From Acinetobacter shaoyimingii (lineage in GTDB: Bacteria; Pseudomonadota; Gammaproteobacteria; Pseudomonadales; Moraxellaceae): 64,000 nucleotides of DNA. The DNA is taken from the NCBI RefSeq assembly GCF_011578045.1, contig NZ_CP049801.1, positions 2,666,001 to 2,730,000 of the forward strand, written 5' to 3'. The notes under the pieces are model-generated. The model did no database searches, was not told the origin of the DNA, and saw nothing but the letters and a program-made list of their open reading frames with translations. Of this stretch, positions 37,726 through 47,864 are shown one piece after another (within the stretch, counting starts at the first letter, position 1; every line of letters begins with the position of its first letter). The position numbers were made by a program, and so were the translations under genes.

Positions 37726-38925
37726 TTACTGATCGTCAAGAATCGATTCAAATGCTTTTAGACGTTTACGAATAGACAGTAACTCGATAATGGTTTTCCA
37801 TGAACTGACTAAATATTGGAAAGATTCACGGACTTTACCGAAAACACCTGCAATTTGGTTGATCAATCCGAGTGTCAAGAATCCTGCTGCAAGTGCTGGG
37901 AAAAGTACGAAAAGATTATACAAAATATCGAGTTGTCCATACCAACGTGCAACAACGTTAAAATAAGCATAATGGAAATAAAGTTTAAAATAATTCTTCC
38001 GAATATTGCTAAACAATTCTTTTAACGTTGCAGGCTGTGCACGCTCAGCATGATCTTCTCCATACACGAGCTCTTTACGATAAGCAGCTTCAACTTTTTG
38101 GTTATTAAATTCCAGTCCTGGCAGTTTAATCCCAACCACCATCAGTAAGAATGTTCCAAATACAGCCCAACCAATGGCTGCCCAAACCAGTGAATATTTA
38201 ATTTCACCAATAAAAGGTAAAATAGGTACTTTTGCAGACAAGGTAAACAATAACGGTAAAAATGCAATCAGGACCAAAATTGCCTTAATCAACTCGACAC
38301 CTAGATCTTCCATAATCGTGGCAAAACGCATGGTGTCTTCCTGAACACGTTGAGATGCACCTTCCACATGTCTTAATTTTTCCCAATGCTCAACATAGTA
38401 TTCAGTCATTGCTGTGCGCCAACGAAAAATATAGTGACTGGTAAAGAAGGTCATTACCACACCTGTGGTCACTGATACTGCAGCAATATATAAAAATGTC
38501 AGTGATTCTTTATAAAGCATCGATAAATCACCACCACCTTTGGTGAGAATTTGCTGAATCAAATCCCAAAAAGGAACATACCACGCATTGACAGCAACAC
38601 TGACTTGTACAATCAGCCAGATATTAAAAATGATGAATGAAGTTCCCCACACCGACCAACCTTGCCAAGGATTATTCGATCTCCATTTCCAAAATAGTGC
38701 AAAAAGTGCTGTAGACACAAAATACCAGAGATAGAACCATAAAAATGATGGACTCCAAAATCGACTGACATCAATTGCTAAGGCGTTAGATCTGTACCCC
38801 TCAGGGAAACCGAGAATAGTTCCCCACTCACTTCCACCCGAATACCATAAGGCTAAATTAATAACGAACCACAGTACTGCAGATATGAAAAACCACTTTG
38901 GATTTGGAAAAAATGACTTAAACAT
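37726..38925 (-). CDS. sbmA: SbmA/BacA-like peptide antibiotic transporter
   Basis: A 399-residue inner-membrane protein with about seven helices and no nucleotide-binding domain. It contains the SbmA/BacA signatures [23 protein letters not shown] and [27 protein letters not shown]. SbmA imports proline-rich peptides, microcin and bleomycin using the proton gradient. It would influence sensitivity to such agents, as in E. coli and Sinorhizobium. It stands alone, without yaiW downstream. Confidence 0.88.
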   Translation of the reverse strand: MFKSFFPNPKWFFISAVLWFVINLALWYSGGSEWGTILGFPEGYRSNALAIDVSRFWSPSFLWFYLWYFVSTALFALFWKWRSNNPWQGWSVWGTSFIIFNIWLIVQVSVAVNAWYVPFWDLIQQILTKGGGDLSMLYKESLTFLYIAAVSVTTGVVMTFFTSHYIFRWRTAMTEYYVEHWEKLRHVEGASQRVQEDTMRFATIMEDLGVELIKAILVLIAFLPLLFTLSAKVPILPFIGEIKYSLVWAAIGWAVFGTFLLMVVGIKLPGLEFNNQKVEAAYRKELVYGEDHAERAQPATLKELFSNIRKNYFKLYFHYAYFNVVARWYGQLDILYNLFVLFPALAAGFLTLGLINQIAGVFGKVRESFQYLVSSWKTIIELLSIRKRLKAFESILDDQ

Positions 38926-39218
38926 TCAGCGTTGATATCCTTAATATTTTTTTGAATTGATGCCTTGAATATTAATCCTAAATTCTACAATTAACTTCAT
39001 TTTTTAGAAAATTTTTGTTATGTCTCGTACGCTTATTATGCGCATTATGTGTGATCTCAAACATTCGAATACCGATCAAACTCATCATCCTCATTGTGAT
39101 CAATCAAACAAGAATGATGAGTGATGTTTTCTATAATTTGAAAACTATTTTAATTGCGAATTTTAAATCGTAAGTCTCAACAAGCGCAAAAATCCGATGA
39201 GTACGCTTCGAAAATCAT

Positions 39219-40382
39219 TTATTTAACAATACGATTTGCCAAACCATTACTGATTTTAATCGCAAATTGGTCAACCCATCGACTATAAAATTCAGCCACA
39301 AACAAAGTCAGCCCTATAAAAATTAACGACGCTGTCAGTGCTGACACCACATAATTGACACCGTGATCGGATAAATAATTAAACAGAGGTAAAGCAATAA
39401 GATAAATCAGCATCAGATGAAGCAGATAAATTGAAAATGATAACTTACCTAACCACACTAAAAAGCGTTGATCCAAATGTTTCGACAAATTCACACTCAT
39501 CAGCACCGCATAGACAATACAAACACCTGCAAAAAAATTGCAGTAATCATAAGTACGCTCACCCATCCATGCATATATCCATTGATAAGACCAACTACTA
39601 TTATGTGCACCTGCCAAATACAAGCCAAATAAAAACAGTAAAACTGCGGGTACAAGCTTCAACTGTTTGCCGTATAGATAGTAATAAATTCCAATGACAA
39701 AGCTCAGGATGCCCAATAAGAAGCCTTCGCCCTTCCACCACCAGGCCAACAGTGGAAAAACGATTGAACCAACGAAAAATAGTGTTTGATTGATTTGTCT
39801 AAGATATAGCAACACAAATAAAACCAATGAACCTATCAATTCGATGTTCATGGTCCATAGCACCCAGTTGGTATCACTTTCAGCAAAGAAAAATGAACCA
39901 ATCAATCCTTCATAAATCGCATGTTTTAAGGTGATATATTGGCTGACAAATTCATGAAACCAGCTATATACACGACTACTGTCGATATGGAAAAACTTGA
40001 ATGTCGCCCACGCAATTAAACACGAACCCAGCACAGGTATTGCAAGGCGTGGATAACGTTTAACCAACATGGTTTTAATCTTATACTCAACTAGCTCAGG
40101 CTTTCTCAAAATCGCATAAGACAGCACAAAACCACTCAGTACAAAAAAAACAAAGACCGCAGCCGTGCCTGAATACCAAAAAGCAAATGGAGAATGATGA
40201 ATAAAGGACTGAATCGGCGACTTAGCGACTGATTCCATATCAGCAGAATGCAAATAAGGAAAGAAGGTTAAGCTTAAATGCGAAAATACAACTGCTAAAC
40301 AAGCTAAACCACGAATACTTTCTGCCGAATTTAATTTAACCACATCATCCTCAATTTCCATTTTTCTCGTGCTAGTCAACAT
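39219..40382 (-). CDS. Membrane acyltransferase, OafA/YrhL (acyltransferase 3) family
   Basis: A 387-residue protein with about ten helices. The first contains SIRGLACLAVVFSHL, whose arginine and histidine form the signature of acyltransferase 3 proteins. AVFVFFVLSGFVLSYAIL matches the second helix. These enzymes add acetyl or other acyl groups to sugars and peptidoglycan at the membrane. It lies 114 bases after pgaD on the same strand and may be transcribed with pgaBCD. A functional parallel would be IcaC in the staphylococcal ica operon, but that link is inference. Confidence 0.78.
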   Translation of the reverse strand: MLTSTRKMEIEDDVVKLNSAESIRGLACLAVVFSHLSLTFFPYLHSADMESVAKSPIQSFIHHSPFAFWYSGTAAVFVFFVLSGFVLSYAILRKPELVEYKIKTMLVKRYPRLAIPVLGSCLIAWATFKFFHIDSSRVYSWFHEFVSQYITLKHAIYEGLIGSFFFAESDTNWVLWTMNIELIGSLVLFVLLYLRQINQTLFFVGSIVFPLLAWWWKGEGFLLGILSFVIGIYYYLYGKQLKLVPAVLLFLFGLYLAGAHNSSWSYQWIYAWMGERTYDYCNFFAGVCIVYAVLMSVNLSKHLDQRFLVWLGKLSFSIYLLHLMLIYLIALPLFNYLSDHGVNYVVSALTASLIFIGLTLFVAEFYSRWVDQFAIKISNGLANRIVK

Positions 40383-40496
40383 GAGTCAAACTTTTGGTAC
40401 AAGTTTCAAATCGTAATCATTCACAAAATTAATGCTTTAGATTAAAAATTAGATAATAAACATGAACAGCGCACTGAATTTGGCACTTATAATGTG

Positions 40497-40931
40497 CTAT
40501 TCAACACGCTGAATTTTTCCAGACTCATCATGGTAAACAGTCACGATTTTTTGCTGACGTGCACGATGAATGCTTTGAACATCAATTTGATAATGTTCCG
40601 CATAATCTTGCATGCTTTTTGCTTGGGTATGTTTTACAGCTTTTGAAGGAAGACAATGCGTCCAAAGCCATAAAACCACTGCAAAGATTGCGATGCTGAT
40701 GAGCCCATGCTCAACGACTGTAAAAAAAGCATCTAATACTTGATCGACAAAACGCTGATGTCGGACCTCAATTAAACCCAATGCCATGGCAATAGGCTGC
40801 CATAACAAGATCCAAAAGAACCAAAGCATCAATGTCCCTGTATTGGACAAATAACGCTTGTGCCAAGGAATTTGATCACGTAGATCAATAATAATCGAAT
40901 CAGTTTTCAACACATTAACTCTTTCACTCAA
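40497..40931 (-). CDS. pgaD: Poly-beta-1,6-N-acetylglucosamine synthesis protein PgaD
   Basis: The 144-residue protein has two membrane helices (about 30-52 and 74-92) and a soluble C-terminal part. PgaD partners PgaC, and c-di-GMP binding to the PgaCD complex switches on polymer synthesis in E. coli. The protein is identified mainly by its place: its start overlaps the pgaC stop by four bases (ATGA). Size and topology agree. Confidence 0.82.
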   Translation of the reverse strand: MSERVNVLKTDSIIIDLRDQIPWHKRYLSNTGTLMLWFFWILLWQPIAMALGLIEVRHQRFVDQVLDAFFTVVEHGLISIAIFAVVLWLWTHCLPSKAVKHTQAKSMQDYAEHYQIDVQSIHRARQQKIVTVYHDESGKIQRVE

Positions 40932-42193
40932 CTGTCGTGACGGATTCCACGGTCGGGACTAACCCAACGCGCACGTTTTCCATCATTTCGTGACAGTACT
41001 TTTGGTAGCGCCGCAATGGTTCCTGAAACTGTAATAATCCAGAAAACAAAGGGATACCAGATCATCCAAAAATAGTTTTTGGCAAGACCTCTTTCATACC
41101 GACTGTCCATCCACATGCTAATAGCGAATTGGAATAGACATGTCGCCCCGATAAAAATACCTGTGCCATACGGCAAAAAGGGTGAACTTATATTTGGGAA
41201 GCCTACAAAGGGTAAAATGACATGCAAAATCCACATCACCACCATAAATAACATCAGATAAGACCATACCAATGTCAAACTCAGTTCCAAAATAAGTGGC
41301 CAAAGAAAATTGAGTTTAGGTTTAAACAAGACATCAAAATTTTTCAGCAAGACTTGAGCACCACCCATTGCCCAACGTAATCGCTGTTTCCATAAACCGG
41401 TGAAGGTTTCTGGCATAAGCACCCAGACCATTGCATTGGGTTCAAACTCAATATCCCATCCCGCGCGCTGCAATTTCCAAGAAATATCGATATCTTCAGT
41501 CAACATATCAGGTGACCAATAGCCGACTTCATGCACAGCACTTTTACGAAAAGCAGTCACTGCACCAGACACCGTAAAAATACGTCCAAAAGTACGTTGC
41601 GCACGTTTAATCATGCCAATAATAGATGAAAACTCACCAACTTGCACACGTCCGAGCAGTGTTGAACGATTTCGAATACGCGGATTCCCTGTCACTGCTG
41701 CAATGCGAGGATTGTTCTGAAAATGTCGAATCATCCATTGTGCAGCATGCGGATCAAGCAAAGCATCACCGTCGATACCCAGTAAAAACTCTGCCTCAGT
41801 AACCAAACTTCCTGCTTGCAAAGCCATGGCTTTACCTTGGTTTTCCGCCAAATGTACCACACGTAAATGTGGGTACTTTTCAGCTAAGTGATTAAGCACT
41901 TCACCTGTATTGTCCGAGCTACCATCATTAATTGCAATCACTTCAAAATTCGGATATTGCAATTTAAGTGCTTGAACCAAAGTCTCTTCAGCATTATCCC
42001 CCTCATTGAAACAGGGAATCAGTACAGCCAATAACGGATAATCATCAAGTTTTGGTGGATGATTAAATGCGGGCTCTTGGCGCTCACGAAAGCAAAAAAT
42101 GAGTGCCCCCATCATCCATAAATAAGACATGAATAATGGGTAATAAAAAATAAAATTAAGGATAGACTGCCAAAGCGTCTGAAAAGTGGTCAT
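40928..42193 (-). CDS. pgaC: Poly-beta-1,6-N-acetyl-D-glucosamine synthase PgaC
   Basis: This is a processive family 2 glycosyltransferase that polymerises N-acetylglucosamine from UDP-GlcNAc across the inner membrane. Visible motifs are IAINDGSSDNTGEVL, the metal-binding GIDGDALLDP, the catalytic-base region MLTEDIDISWKLQ and the processivity motif QRLRW. Membrane helices flank the catalytic domain (near residues 10-30 and three after about 290). The length of 421 is typical. It starts ten bases after pgaB stops. Confidence 0.92.
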   Translation of the reverse strand: MTTFQTLWQSILNFIFYYPLFMSYLWMMGALIFCFRERQEPAFNHPPKLDDYPLLAVLIPCFNEGDNAEETLVQALKLQYPNFEVIAINDGSSDNTGEVLNHLAEKYPHLRVVHLAENQGKAMALQAGSLVTEAEFLLGIDGDALLDPHAAQWMIRHFQNNPRIAAVTGNPRIRNRSTLLGRVQVGEFSSIIGMIKRAQRTFGRIFTVSGAVTAFRKSAVHEVGYWSPDMLTEDIDISWKLQRAGWDIEFEPNAMVWVLMPETFTGLWKQRLRWAMGGAQVLLKNFDVLFKPKLNFLWPLILELSLTLVWSYLMLFMVVMWILHVILPFVGFPNISSPFLPYGTGIFIGATCLFQFAISMWMDSRYERGLAKNYFWMIWYPFVFWIITVSGTIAALPKVLSRNDGKRARWVSPDRGIRHDS

Positions 42194-42202
42194 TGCCCAA
42201 CC

Positions 42203-44221
42203 TTAAGGTTCTAAACGATTCGATTTAGTATCGAAGACTTCTCGTAAAACTTTAGGATCTGGATGCCCTTCAATCGGATCATCAGGATAATACCCAACAT
42301 GGATCACACCATGTTTATACAAATCACGAATGGTGTCAGCCATTTCTTGATTTGGTACTTTGGTATTGTTACGCCAATTCACTGACTGTAACTCAAAAAT
42401 GGTTTTACGCATTCCATCTGGATATTTCTCAACACGGTTAATGATATCTCGATAGAACTTTTTCGGGTCTTCAACTTGTTCCATATATGGCATGGCCATA
42501 ATGGCGGTAAAATCATAATGTTTCAGTGATTCTTCCAAAGACTGTGCATACCAATTTTCAGCATAAGCTGAAAGTGCCACTTGCGCATATAAATTACGTG
42601 CGGTTAACAAGAATGGATGGTAATAACGCAACTCGTCAGCCAACTCCATAGCAAAAGCATCGATGCTGCGTGTTTTAAGCGCCGTCCACTTTTGCATGTG
42701 TTTTTCATCTTTACGGATATCTGCCAGTTTCTTTGGTAAGCCAGCCTTTTGATACACTTTTAACGCATGTGTACTGGCATCTTCATAATCAGACAAGGTC
42801 GCATCATCATGGAAAATAATCCCATCAAATGCAGAAGACTTGGCTAAATCTTGATAAATACCTTTAATCGTTTTTCTGGCTTTAGGTGAGAACGGACTTA
42901 AACGGTGATACCCCATATTGAGGTGTTCGCCTTTATGCGCTTGTTCTGTTACCACCAGTTCTTTAGACACGGCGTTATGTTGTGGTAATTCCCAAGCGAA
43001 AATAGGCATCCAAGCGTAAATACGACTGACTTGAGTACGCGTTTGTATTTGCCAACTGACACGATTAAATAAATCCGCTCGCATTGGAATATACCGGTTA
43101 GGGAAATATACCAAATCGGCTGAACCATTCCCGTCTGGATCAGAAAAAGCTTGTAAATAAACGGTATTAACATTCATCGCAACAATGCGATCAATAAGTA
43201 AGCCTAAATTTTTCTCTTGCTGTTTCTCATCTGGATCATAAATATAATCCAAGTCGACATGCATCACTTTTTGTGCACGATATTGATCACCCAAATGCAT
43301 TTCACGGTTGCGAATTTCAACCGCCAATTCTTCAGGTTTCATACCATCTTCAATCAAGATCCGATTAAATTGGCTTTCTTTGGCTTTTCGATTATAAACA
43401 GTAGCTGTATCGTCCAAACTTAAGGTGATCGGCATCCCTGCTTGTTTCGCAATATCAACAATTTGCTGATTATAACGACCATATGGCCAAGCCATAATAC
43501 GTGGATGCTTAATACCATGCTGGGTCAATAATTTATTATTGGCTTTTAAGTCTTTTGCAATACGTTTAGCGTAGGCTTGATCAGACTCATAGCTCTTGGT
43601 CGCAGGTTGGTAGATGCGAGTTACTGCAGCAGGTTCATTATTGCCTTGCGGATTGCCCAGTACACCTCGATGCAAGTTATAGCTATGGCTACCAATTTCA
43701 ACCAAACCACTCTCTTGCATTTCTTTTAACTGTTGCCATGACAACAATTGATTGCGTGCAACACGTATATCGCCAAATTGAACCTGTTGATTGGCTTGTG
43801 GCTCTAACCAAGAACCAACAACCGAAAGGACGACTGGTATATTTTGCTTTTTAATGATCGGATATACATCTTTATAAAAAGACTGATAACCATCATCAAA
43901 AGTGATCAAGACTGATTTTGGAGCCAAAGGTGTTAGACCTCGTTCAGCTCGAATCACTTGATCAACATTGACAAATGTATAACCATTTTTCTTTAACCAA
44001 TTGATATGAGACTCAAAAAGTTGAGCATTCACAGCATATTGAGGAATAAGTGAATTTTTATTGGAAGTAACTTCGTGGTATGCCAATACAATGAGTTTTT
44101 TTGTATTTATTTGATGTGGTTTTTGTGGAAGCTTATCCATTGACGATGCAAAACCAGAAAAAGTTGAACACGTCAGTGCTAAACTCAACATTGCGGTAAA
44201 TGGAAAATAACGTGGCTTCAT
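42203..44221 (-). CDS. pgaB: Poly-beta-1,6-N-acetyl-D-glucosamine N-deacetylase PgaB
   Basis: The N-terminal NodB-type polysaccharide deacetylase domain contains VLAYHEV and VLITFDDGYQSFYKDVYPI (the TFDDG metal motif). PRIMAWPYGRYNQQ matches a further active-site block. From about residue 310 comes the glycoside-hydrolase-like domain typical of PgaB (DLDYIYDPDEKQQEKNLG, GIIFHDDATLSDYEDAS). The enzyme partly deacetylates the polymer in the periplasm so that it can be exported. The signal peptide has LALTCS, not a standard lipobox, so lipid anchoring is uncertain. The usual upstream gene pgaA is absent. Confidence 0.92.
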   Translation of the reverse strand: MKPRYFPFTAMLSLALTCSTFSGFASSMDKLPQKPHQINTKKLIVLAYHEVTSNKNSLIPQYAVNAQLFESHINWLKKNGYTFVNVDQVIRAERGLTPLAPKSVLITFDDGYQSFYKDVYPIIKKQNIPVVLSVVGSWLEPQANQQVQFGDIRVARNQLLSWQQLKEMQESGLVEIGSHSYNLHRGVLGNPQGNNEPAAVTRIYQPATKSYESDQAYAKRIAKDLKANNKLLTQHGIKHPRIMAWPYGRYNQQIVDIAKQAGMPITLSLDDTATVYNRKAKESQFNRILIEDGMKPEELAVEIRNREMHLGDQYRAQKVMHVDLDYIYDPDEKQQEKNLGLLIDRIVAMNVNTVYLQAFSDPDGNGSADLVYFPNRYIPMRADLFNRVSWQIQTRTQVSRIYAWMPIFAWELPQHNAVSKELVVTEQAHKGEHLNMGYHRLSPFSPKARKTIKGIYQDLAKSSAFDGIIFHDDATLSDYEDASTHALKVYQKAGLPKKLADIRKDEKHMQKWTALKTRSIDAFAMELADELRYYHPFLLTARNLYAQVALSAYAENWYAQSLEESLKHYDFTAIMAMPYMEQVEDPKKFYRDIINRVEKYPDGMRKTIFELQSVNWRNNTKVPNQEMADTIRDLYKHGVIHVGYYPDDPIEGHPDPKVLREVFDTKSNRLEP

Positions 44222-44729
44222 AACTTAGTCTCAGTTGCCATTTATTGTTAATCAGATATAACTCTTTAAGACCACTAAAGAATTGGACATTCATTATTGA
44301 GTTCAATGCGCATGGATATAAAACAACACCCGTGCGTCATTGAACGAAGCAATATTAGAACATTTGTCGGATTAATCTACTGTTTACAATTGTTTATATA
44401 TTGCGTATTTAGCGCACAATCGATACACAATGATATAACTTTCATGGCGATGAAAAAAAATACCTTCAGCTTATCGCGTCGAATTATACATGCTCATTCT
44501 ACATCTAAAACACATTTTATGAAGAGAATCTCAGCCTTGATTAATCGCTTAAATCTATTAATAAACTTGAAAACACAATCATTTAAGCGCTACAGAAACT
44601 TAAAAAGCTTTCCGAGGAAAGCTTTAGGATTCAACCAAAGCCTGATCATCACAGGCTTTGACGATTCACTCAATTACAAGAAGAGCAATATCACCTGAAA
44701 CCACCTTGAGTGTTTCATCGAGAAGTTGA
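44222..44729. other. Region where pgaA would be expected; no supported gene, two strong hairpins
   Basis: About 500 bases separate pgaB from the FKBP gene. The open frame 44297-44698 on the plus strand starts at TTG. It has no ribosome site and a basic, low-information composition, so I do not call it a gene. Two inverted repeats lie at 44604-44625 (AAAGCTTTCC/GGAAAGCTTT) and 44637-44660 (AAAGCCTG/CAGGCTTT). Neither has a T-run on the plus strand. They may be a terminator pair or leader structure. Confidence 0.5.
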
Positions 44730-45068
44730 TTAATCACGCGTTTTTACATCAAATAATTCAATCTCAAAAATCAAGTTTGAATTGGCAGGAATAATTTTAC
44801 CCATTTTACGTTCGCCATAAGCCAAATGCGATGGAACGATCAATTTACGTTTTCCACCAACTTTCATGCCCATAATGCCTTGGTCCCAGCCTTTAATTAC
44901 ACGGCCAGTGCCAATCACAGTTTCAAAGTAGTTACCACGGTCAATTGAAGAATCAAATTTAGTTCCATCTTCTAACCAACCCGTGTAATGCGTGGTAATC
45001 AGCGCCCCTTTGACAGCTTCTTTACCTTCACCCACTTTTAAATCAATAATTTCTAATTCAGCTGACAT
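44730..45068 (-). CDS. FKBP-type peptidyl-prolyl cis-trans isomerase
   Basis: A single-domain FKBP of about 112 residues without a signal peptide, so it is cytoplasmic. The fold is shown by LITTHYTGWLEDGTKFDSSIDRG, VIKGWDQGIMGMKVGGKRKL and PSHLAYGERKMG, the FK506-pocket residues. It assists proline isomerisation during folding. The frame opens at 45074, but AGGA sits at the right distance for the second ATG (45068), giving MSAELEIIDL. It is followed downstream by the pgaB spacer and preceded by the MgtC-like gene on the same strand. Confidence 0.9.
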   Translation of the reverse strand: MSAELEIIDLKVGEGKEAVKGALITTHYTGWLEDGTKFDSSIDRGNYFETVIGTGRVIKGWDQGIMGMKVGGKRKLIVPSHLAYGERKMGKIIPANSNLIFEIELFDVKTRD

Positions 45069-45170
45069 GGTCATTTTCCTACACTGTTACGCAATTAATC
45101 TGATGCTTATTATAAACGGGATTTGATCTGAATAATGTAAAACTCATACATCTACTGTTATATGTGTGAT

Positions 45171-45797
45171 TTAAAAACTGAGCTCTTGAATATTGGAGTC
45201 ATTGAGTAAATATTTCGTCAATTTTTTATGATTCTCTGCTGAACCAATGAGTATCCAACGTCCGCTGATTCGCTCTGAGTTTTTGTGCTGAACACTTCGA
45301 ATTACCTTCATATCGAAGGTCGTAAAAAGCTCTTCGTATTGATCCAAGGTTTTCTTTTTGTATTGGCACACTATACGGTAAGCTCGTGCTTGATTACGCT
45401 GTTCAATCCATTCTTGAATATAAACCAGAAAAATTAAAACGACCATCACGATAAAAGTTGCAAAGATGCTGAGCCATGCATAACCTGCCCCCACAGCCAT
45501 ACCCAGTGCTGCGGTCATCCATATGGTGGTGGCAGTGGTAATGCCAGAAATACGATTTTCATCTTTAAAAATAACCCCAGCACCCAAGAAGCCCAATCCT
45601 GTCAAAATATTTGCAGCAATCCGATCATGGCTATCTAAACCAATACGAATGGATAAAATCGTAAAGAGGCAAGAACTAACACTTACCATAATCATGGTTC
45701 TTAAGCCCGCAGACTTACTTCGATACTCGCGTTCAGCACCAATCAATCCACCTATACCCAAAGCAATGAGCAAATGGATAATATCAGGGTTCATCAT
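45171..45797 (-). CDS. MgtC/SapB family membrane protein
   Basis: Four or five N-terminal helices carry the signature LGIGGLIGAEREYRSKSAGLRTM, then NILTGLGFLGAGVIFKDENRISGITTATTIWMTAALGMAVGAG. A short C-terminal soluble domain ends near residue 208. MgtC members influence magnesium limitation, acid stress or ATP synthase, while many others remain uncharacterised, so only the family is certain. A GAGGGA ribosome site precedes the ATG pair. No mgtA or mgtB transporter lies nearby. Confidence 0.85.
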   Translation of the reverse strand: MMNPDIIHLLIALGIGGLIGAEREYRSKSAGLRTMIMVSVSSCLFTILSIRIGLDSHDRIAANILTGLGFLGAGVIFKDENRISGITTATTIWMTAALGMAVGAGYAWLSIFATFIVMVVLIFLVYIQEWIEQRNQARAYRIVCQYKKKTLDQYEELFTTFDMKVIRSVQHKNSERISGRWILIGSAENHKKLTKYLLNDSNIQELSF

Positions 45798-45926
45798 TAT
45801 TCCCTCTTTATCATTGTTGTTTTACAAGGTATACGAAACTTTCAGGTTGAGATGCAAGCCAAAACTTGCATCTCGCTTACATCAATAAAGCAATGCTATA
45901 TGGAAAAATGAGATTTAAATTAAGGG

Positions 45927-46457
45927 CTATTGTAATTGTGTCCATTCAACCACAGCTTGTGCTTTATCTCCAATCAATGTCCATTCACCATCCATGACGT
46001 TAAGTTGGAGTTGCATGGTACGTTCACAGAGTTGTTGAATGTCCTGCGTCGTTTGTTCTGAAAGCTGCCAAACTTGGACATTTTTTAAAGTTTTGAGTTT
46101 GCTATTTCGTTTATACCACTCTACAACACTTGAACCATAAGCAATAACCACAACTTCTTTACAACGTGCACTGGCTTTTTTGACTTTATCTTCATCTGGC
46201 AAGCCGACTTCAATCCATTTTTCAAGCTGACCTGTTAAGTCCTTTTGCCACAAAGCAGGCTCATCCGTTTCAAACAAATCTTTGGTGAATTCTAATCGTT
46301 CATCGGCAAAACGAGCATATGCCAATACACGAACCATCAAACGTTCAATCGTTTCGGATGGATGCATTGCAATCGTCAATTGATAATCACCATATTGATG
46401 AACATCCATATTGGCAATATTTAAATCTGCTTTATAAATGGTTGCTTTTAACGCCAT
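45927..46457 (-). CDS. yaeQ: YaeQ family protein
   Basis: The 176-residue protein begins MALKATIYKADLNIANMD. It includes YQLTIAMHPSETIERLMVRVLAYA and LTGQLEKWIEVGLPDEDKVKKASAR, the family's characteristic blocks. YaeQ has a PD-(D/E)XK nuclease-like fold with no settled function, although links to transcription antitermination have been proposed. It is a single gene divergent from dctA. Confidence 0.9.
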   Translation of the reverse strand: MALKATIYKADLNIANMDVHQYGDYQLTIAMHPSETIERLMVRVLAYARFADERLEFTKDLFETDEPALWQKDLTGQLEKWIEVGLPDEDKVKKASARCKEVVVIAYGSSVVEWYKRNSKLKTLKNVQVWQLSEQTTQDIQQLCERTMQLQLNVMDGEWTLIGDKAQAVVEWTQLQ

Positions 46458-46583
46458 GAAAAAATCCTCAAATTTGGCGCTTAGGATACCTGATTTTTCA
46501 TTTGCTCATTAGATTTTTCGACTGGCTTTCAATTGGCTAGATTATTGCTAATAAACTGCAACGTGATCATTCTTGGTTGTACG

Positions 46584-47864
46584 ATGTTCAACAGCATAAA
46601 AAGCAGTTTATTCTTGCAAGTCGTCATTGCCCTCATACTTGGCATCATCATTGGGGTGTTTTTTCATGATTTTTCTTTAAATCTAAAACCTTTAGGCGAC
46701 GGCTTTATCTCACTCATTAAAATGCTGATTGCCCCAATTGTGTTCTGTGTGGTGGTACTTGGCATTTTTGGTGCAAATGACATTAAGAAAATGGGTAAAG
46801 TTGGGGCAAAAACCATTTTATATTTTGAAATTGTCACCACCATTGCCCTGCTCATTGGGATTGCTGTGGCTTATATATTTAAGCCTGGTGTCGGCATGAA
46901 TATTGATGTGTCTAAGCTAGACAGCAAAGACATGAGCACTTATGTTGAGCGTGCCGAACACCTCAGCTCAGGTTCTGATTTCATCTTAAACATCATTCCC
47001 AAAACCTTTGTCTCAGCTTTTAGCCAAGGCGATATTTTACAGGTGCTCCTGATTGCCATCTTATTTGGCGTGAGCTTATTGCTCATCCCTCGCCCTCTGG
47101 CAAATGTGGTCTCTCACGGAATTGAAGCCGTTTCCGAAGTCTTTTTTAAAATGATGGGGCTCATCATTCGTCTTGCTCCACTTGGTGTTCTAGGGTCAGT
47201 CGCCTATACCACAGCAAAGTTTGGCTTAGACTCCCTGATTCAACTGGGTTATTTGGTGATGTTGTTTTATGTCACTTGCATCATCTTCGTTGTGATGATT
47301 TTAGGCGGTATTTTAAAATTCTGTGGTTTCAATATTTTCCATTTTTTAAGCTATTTTAAAGCTGAGTTGCTGATTGTTTTAGGCACGGCGTCTTCAGACT
47401 CTGTATTGCCTCAGATCATGAAAAAGTTGAAAGCTTTAGGCATCAAAGATTCAACTGTCGGTTTGGTGATTCCTACAGGTTATTCCTTTAATTTAGATGG
47501 ATTTTCCATTTACTTAACTTTGGGAGTTATTTTTATTGCACAGGCCTGCGATATCGAACTTTCATTTGCACAGTTGATCAGCATTCTGTTGGTATCATTA
47601 ATTACATCCAAAGGTGCTCACGGTATACCAGGTTCAGCACTGGTGATTTTGGCAGCAACCTTATCGGTTATTCCAAGTTTACCGGCCATTGGCTTGGTGC
47701 TATTGCTTTCGGTGGATTGGTTTATCGGTATTGTCCGTGCATGTACTAACTTGATAGGTAACTGTGTAGCAACTGTTGCCATTGCCCATTGGGAAAAAGA
47801 CATTGACCATCGTCAGGCGAAAACAGTGCTTTCAGGTCAGCGTGAGACGTCAATGGATCGATGA
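46584..47864 (+). CDS. dctA: C4-dicarboxylate:sodium or proton symporter DctA
   Basis: The dicarboxylate/amino acid:cation symporter fold (DAACS) is shown by KMLIAPIVFCVVVLGIF, the hairpin LIVLGTASSDSVLPQIM (normally TSSSE.V.P) and GLVIPTGYSFNLDGFSIYLT. The length is about 427 residues. It imports succinate, fumarate and malate. The frame opens at 46533, but ATG 46584 (MFNSIKSSLFLQ) fits the family start. In the hairpin the usual TSSSE reads ASSDS. This may alter specificity within the family, so the symbol is provisional. Confidence 0.82.
   Translation: MFNSIKSSLFLQVVIALILGIIIGVFFHDFSLNLKPLGDGFISLIKMLIAPIVFCVVVLGIFGANDIKKMGKVGAKTILYFEIVTTIALLIGIAVAYIFKPGVGMNIDVSKLDSKDMSTYVERAEHLSSGSDFILNIIPKTFVSAFSQGDILQVLLIAILFGVSLLLIPRPLANVVSHGIEAVSEVFFKMMGLIIRLAPLGVLGSVAYTTAKFGLDSLIQLGYLVMLFYVTCIIFVVMILGGILKFCGFNIFHFLSYFKAELLIVLGTASSDSVLPQIMKKLKALGIKDSTVGLVIPTGYSFNLDGFSIYLTLGVIFIAQACDIELSFAQLISILLVSLITSKGAHGIPGSALVILAATLSVIPSLPAIGLVLLLSVDWFIGIVRACTNLIGNCVATVAIAHWEKDIDHRQAKTVLSGQRETSMDR

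Noticed and set aside
44297..44698. Plus-strand open frame of 133 codons in the spacer upstream of pgaB
   Set aside because: It starts at TTG with no ribosome site. It covers two hairpins and has a basic, low-information composition, and I recognise no family. It is probably chance.
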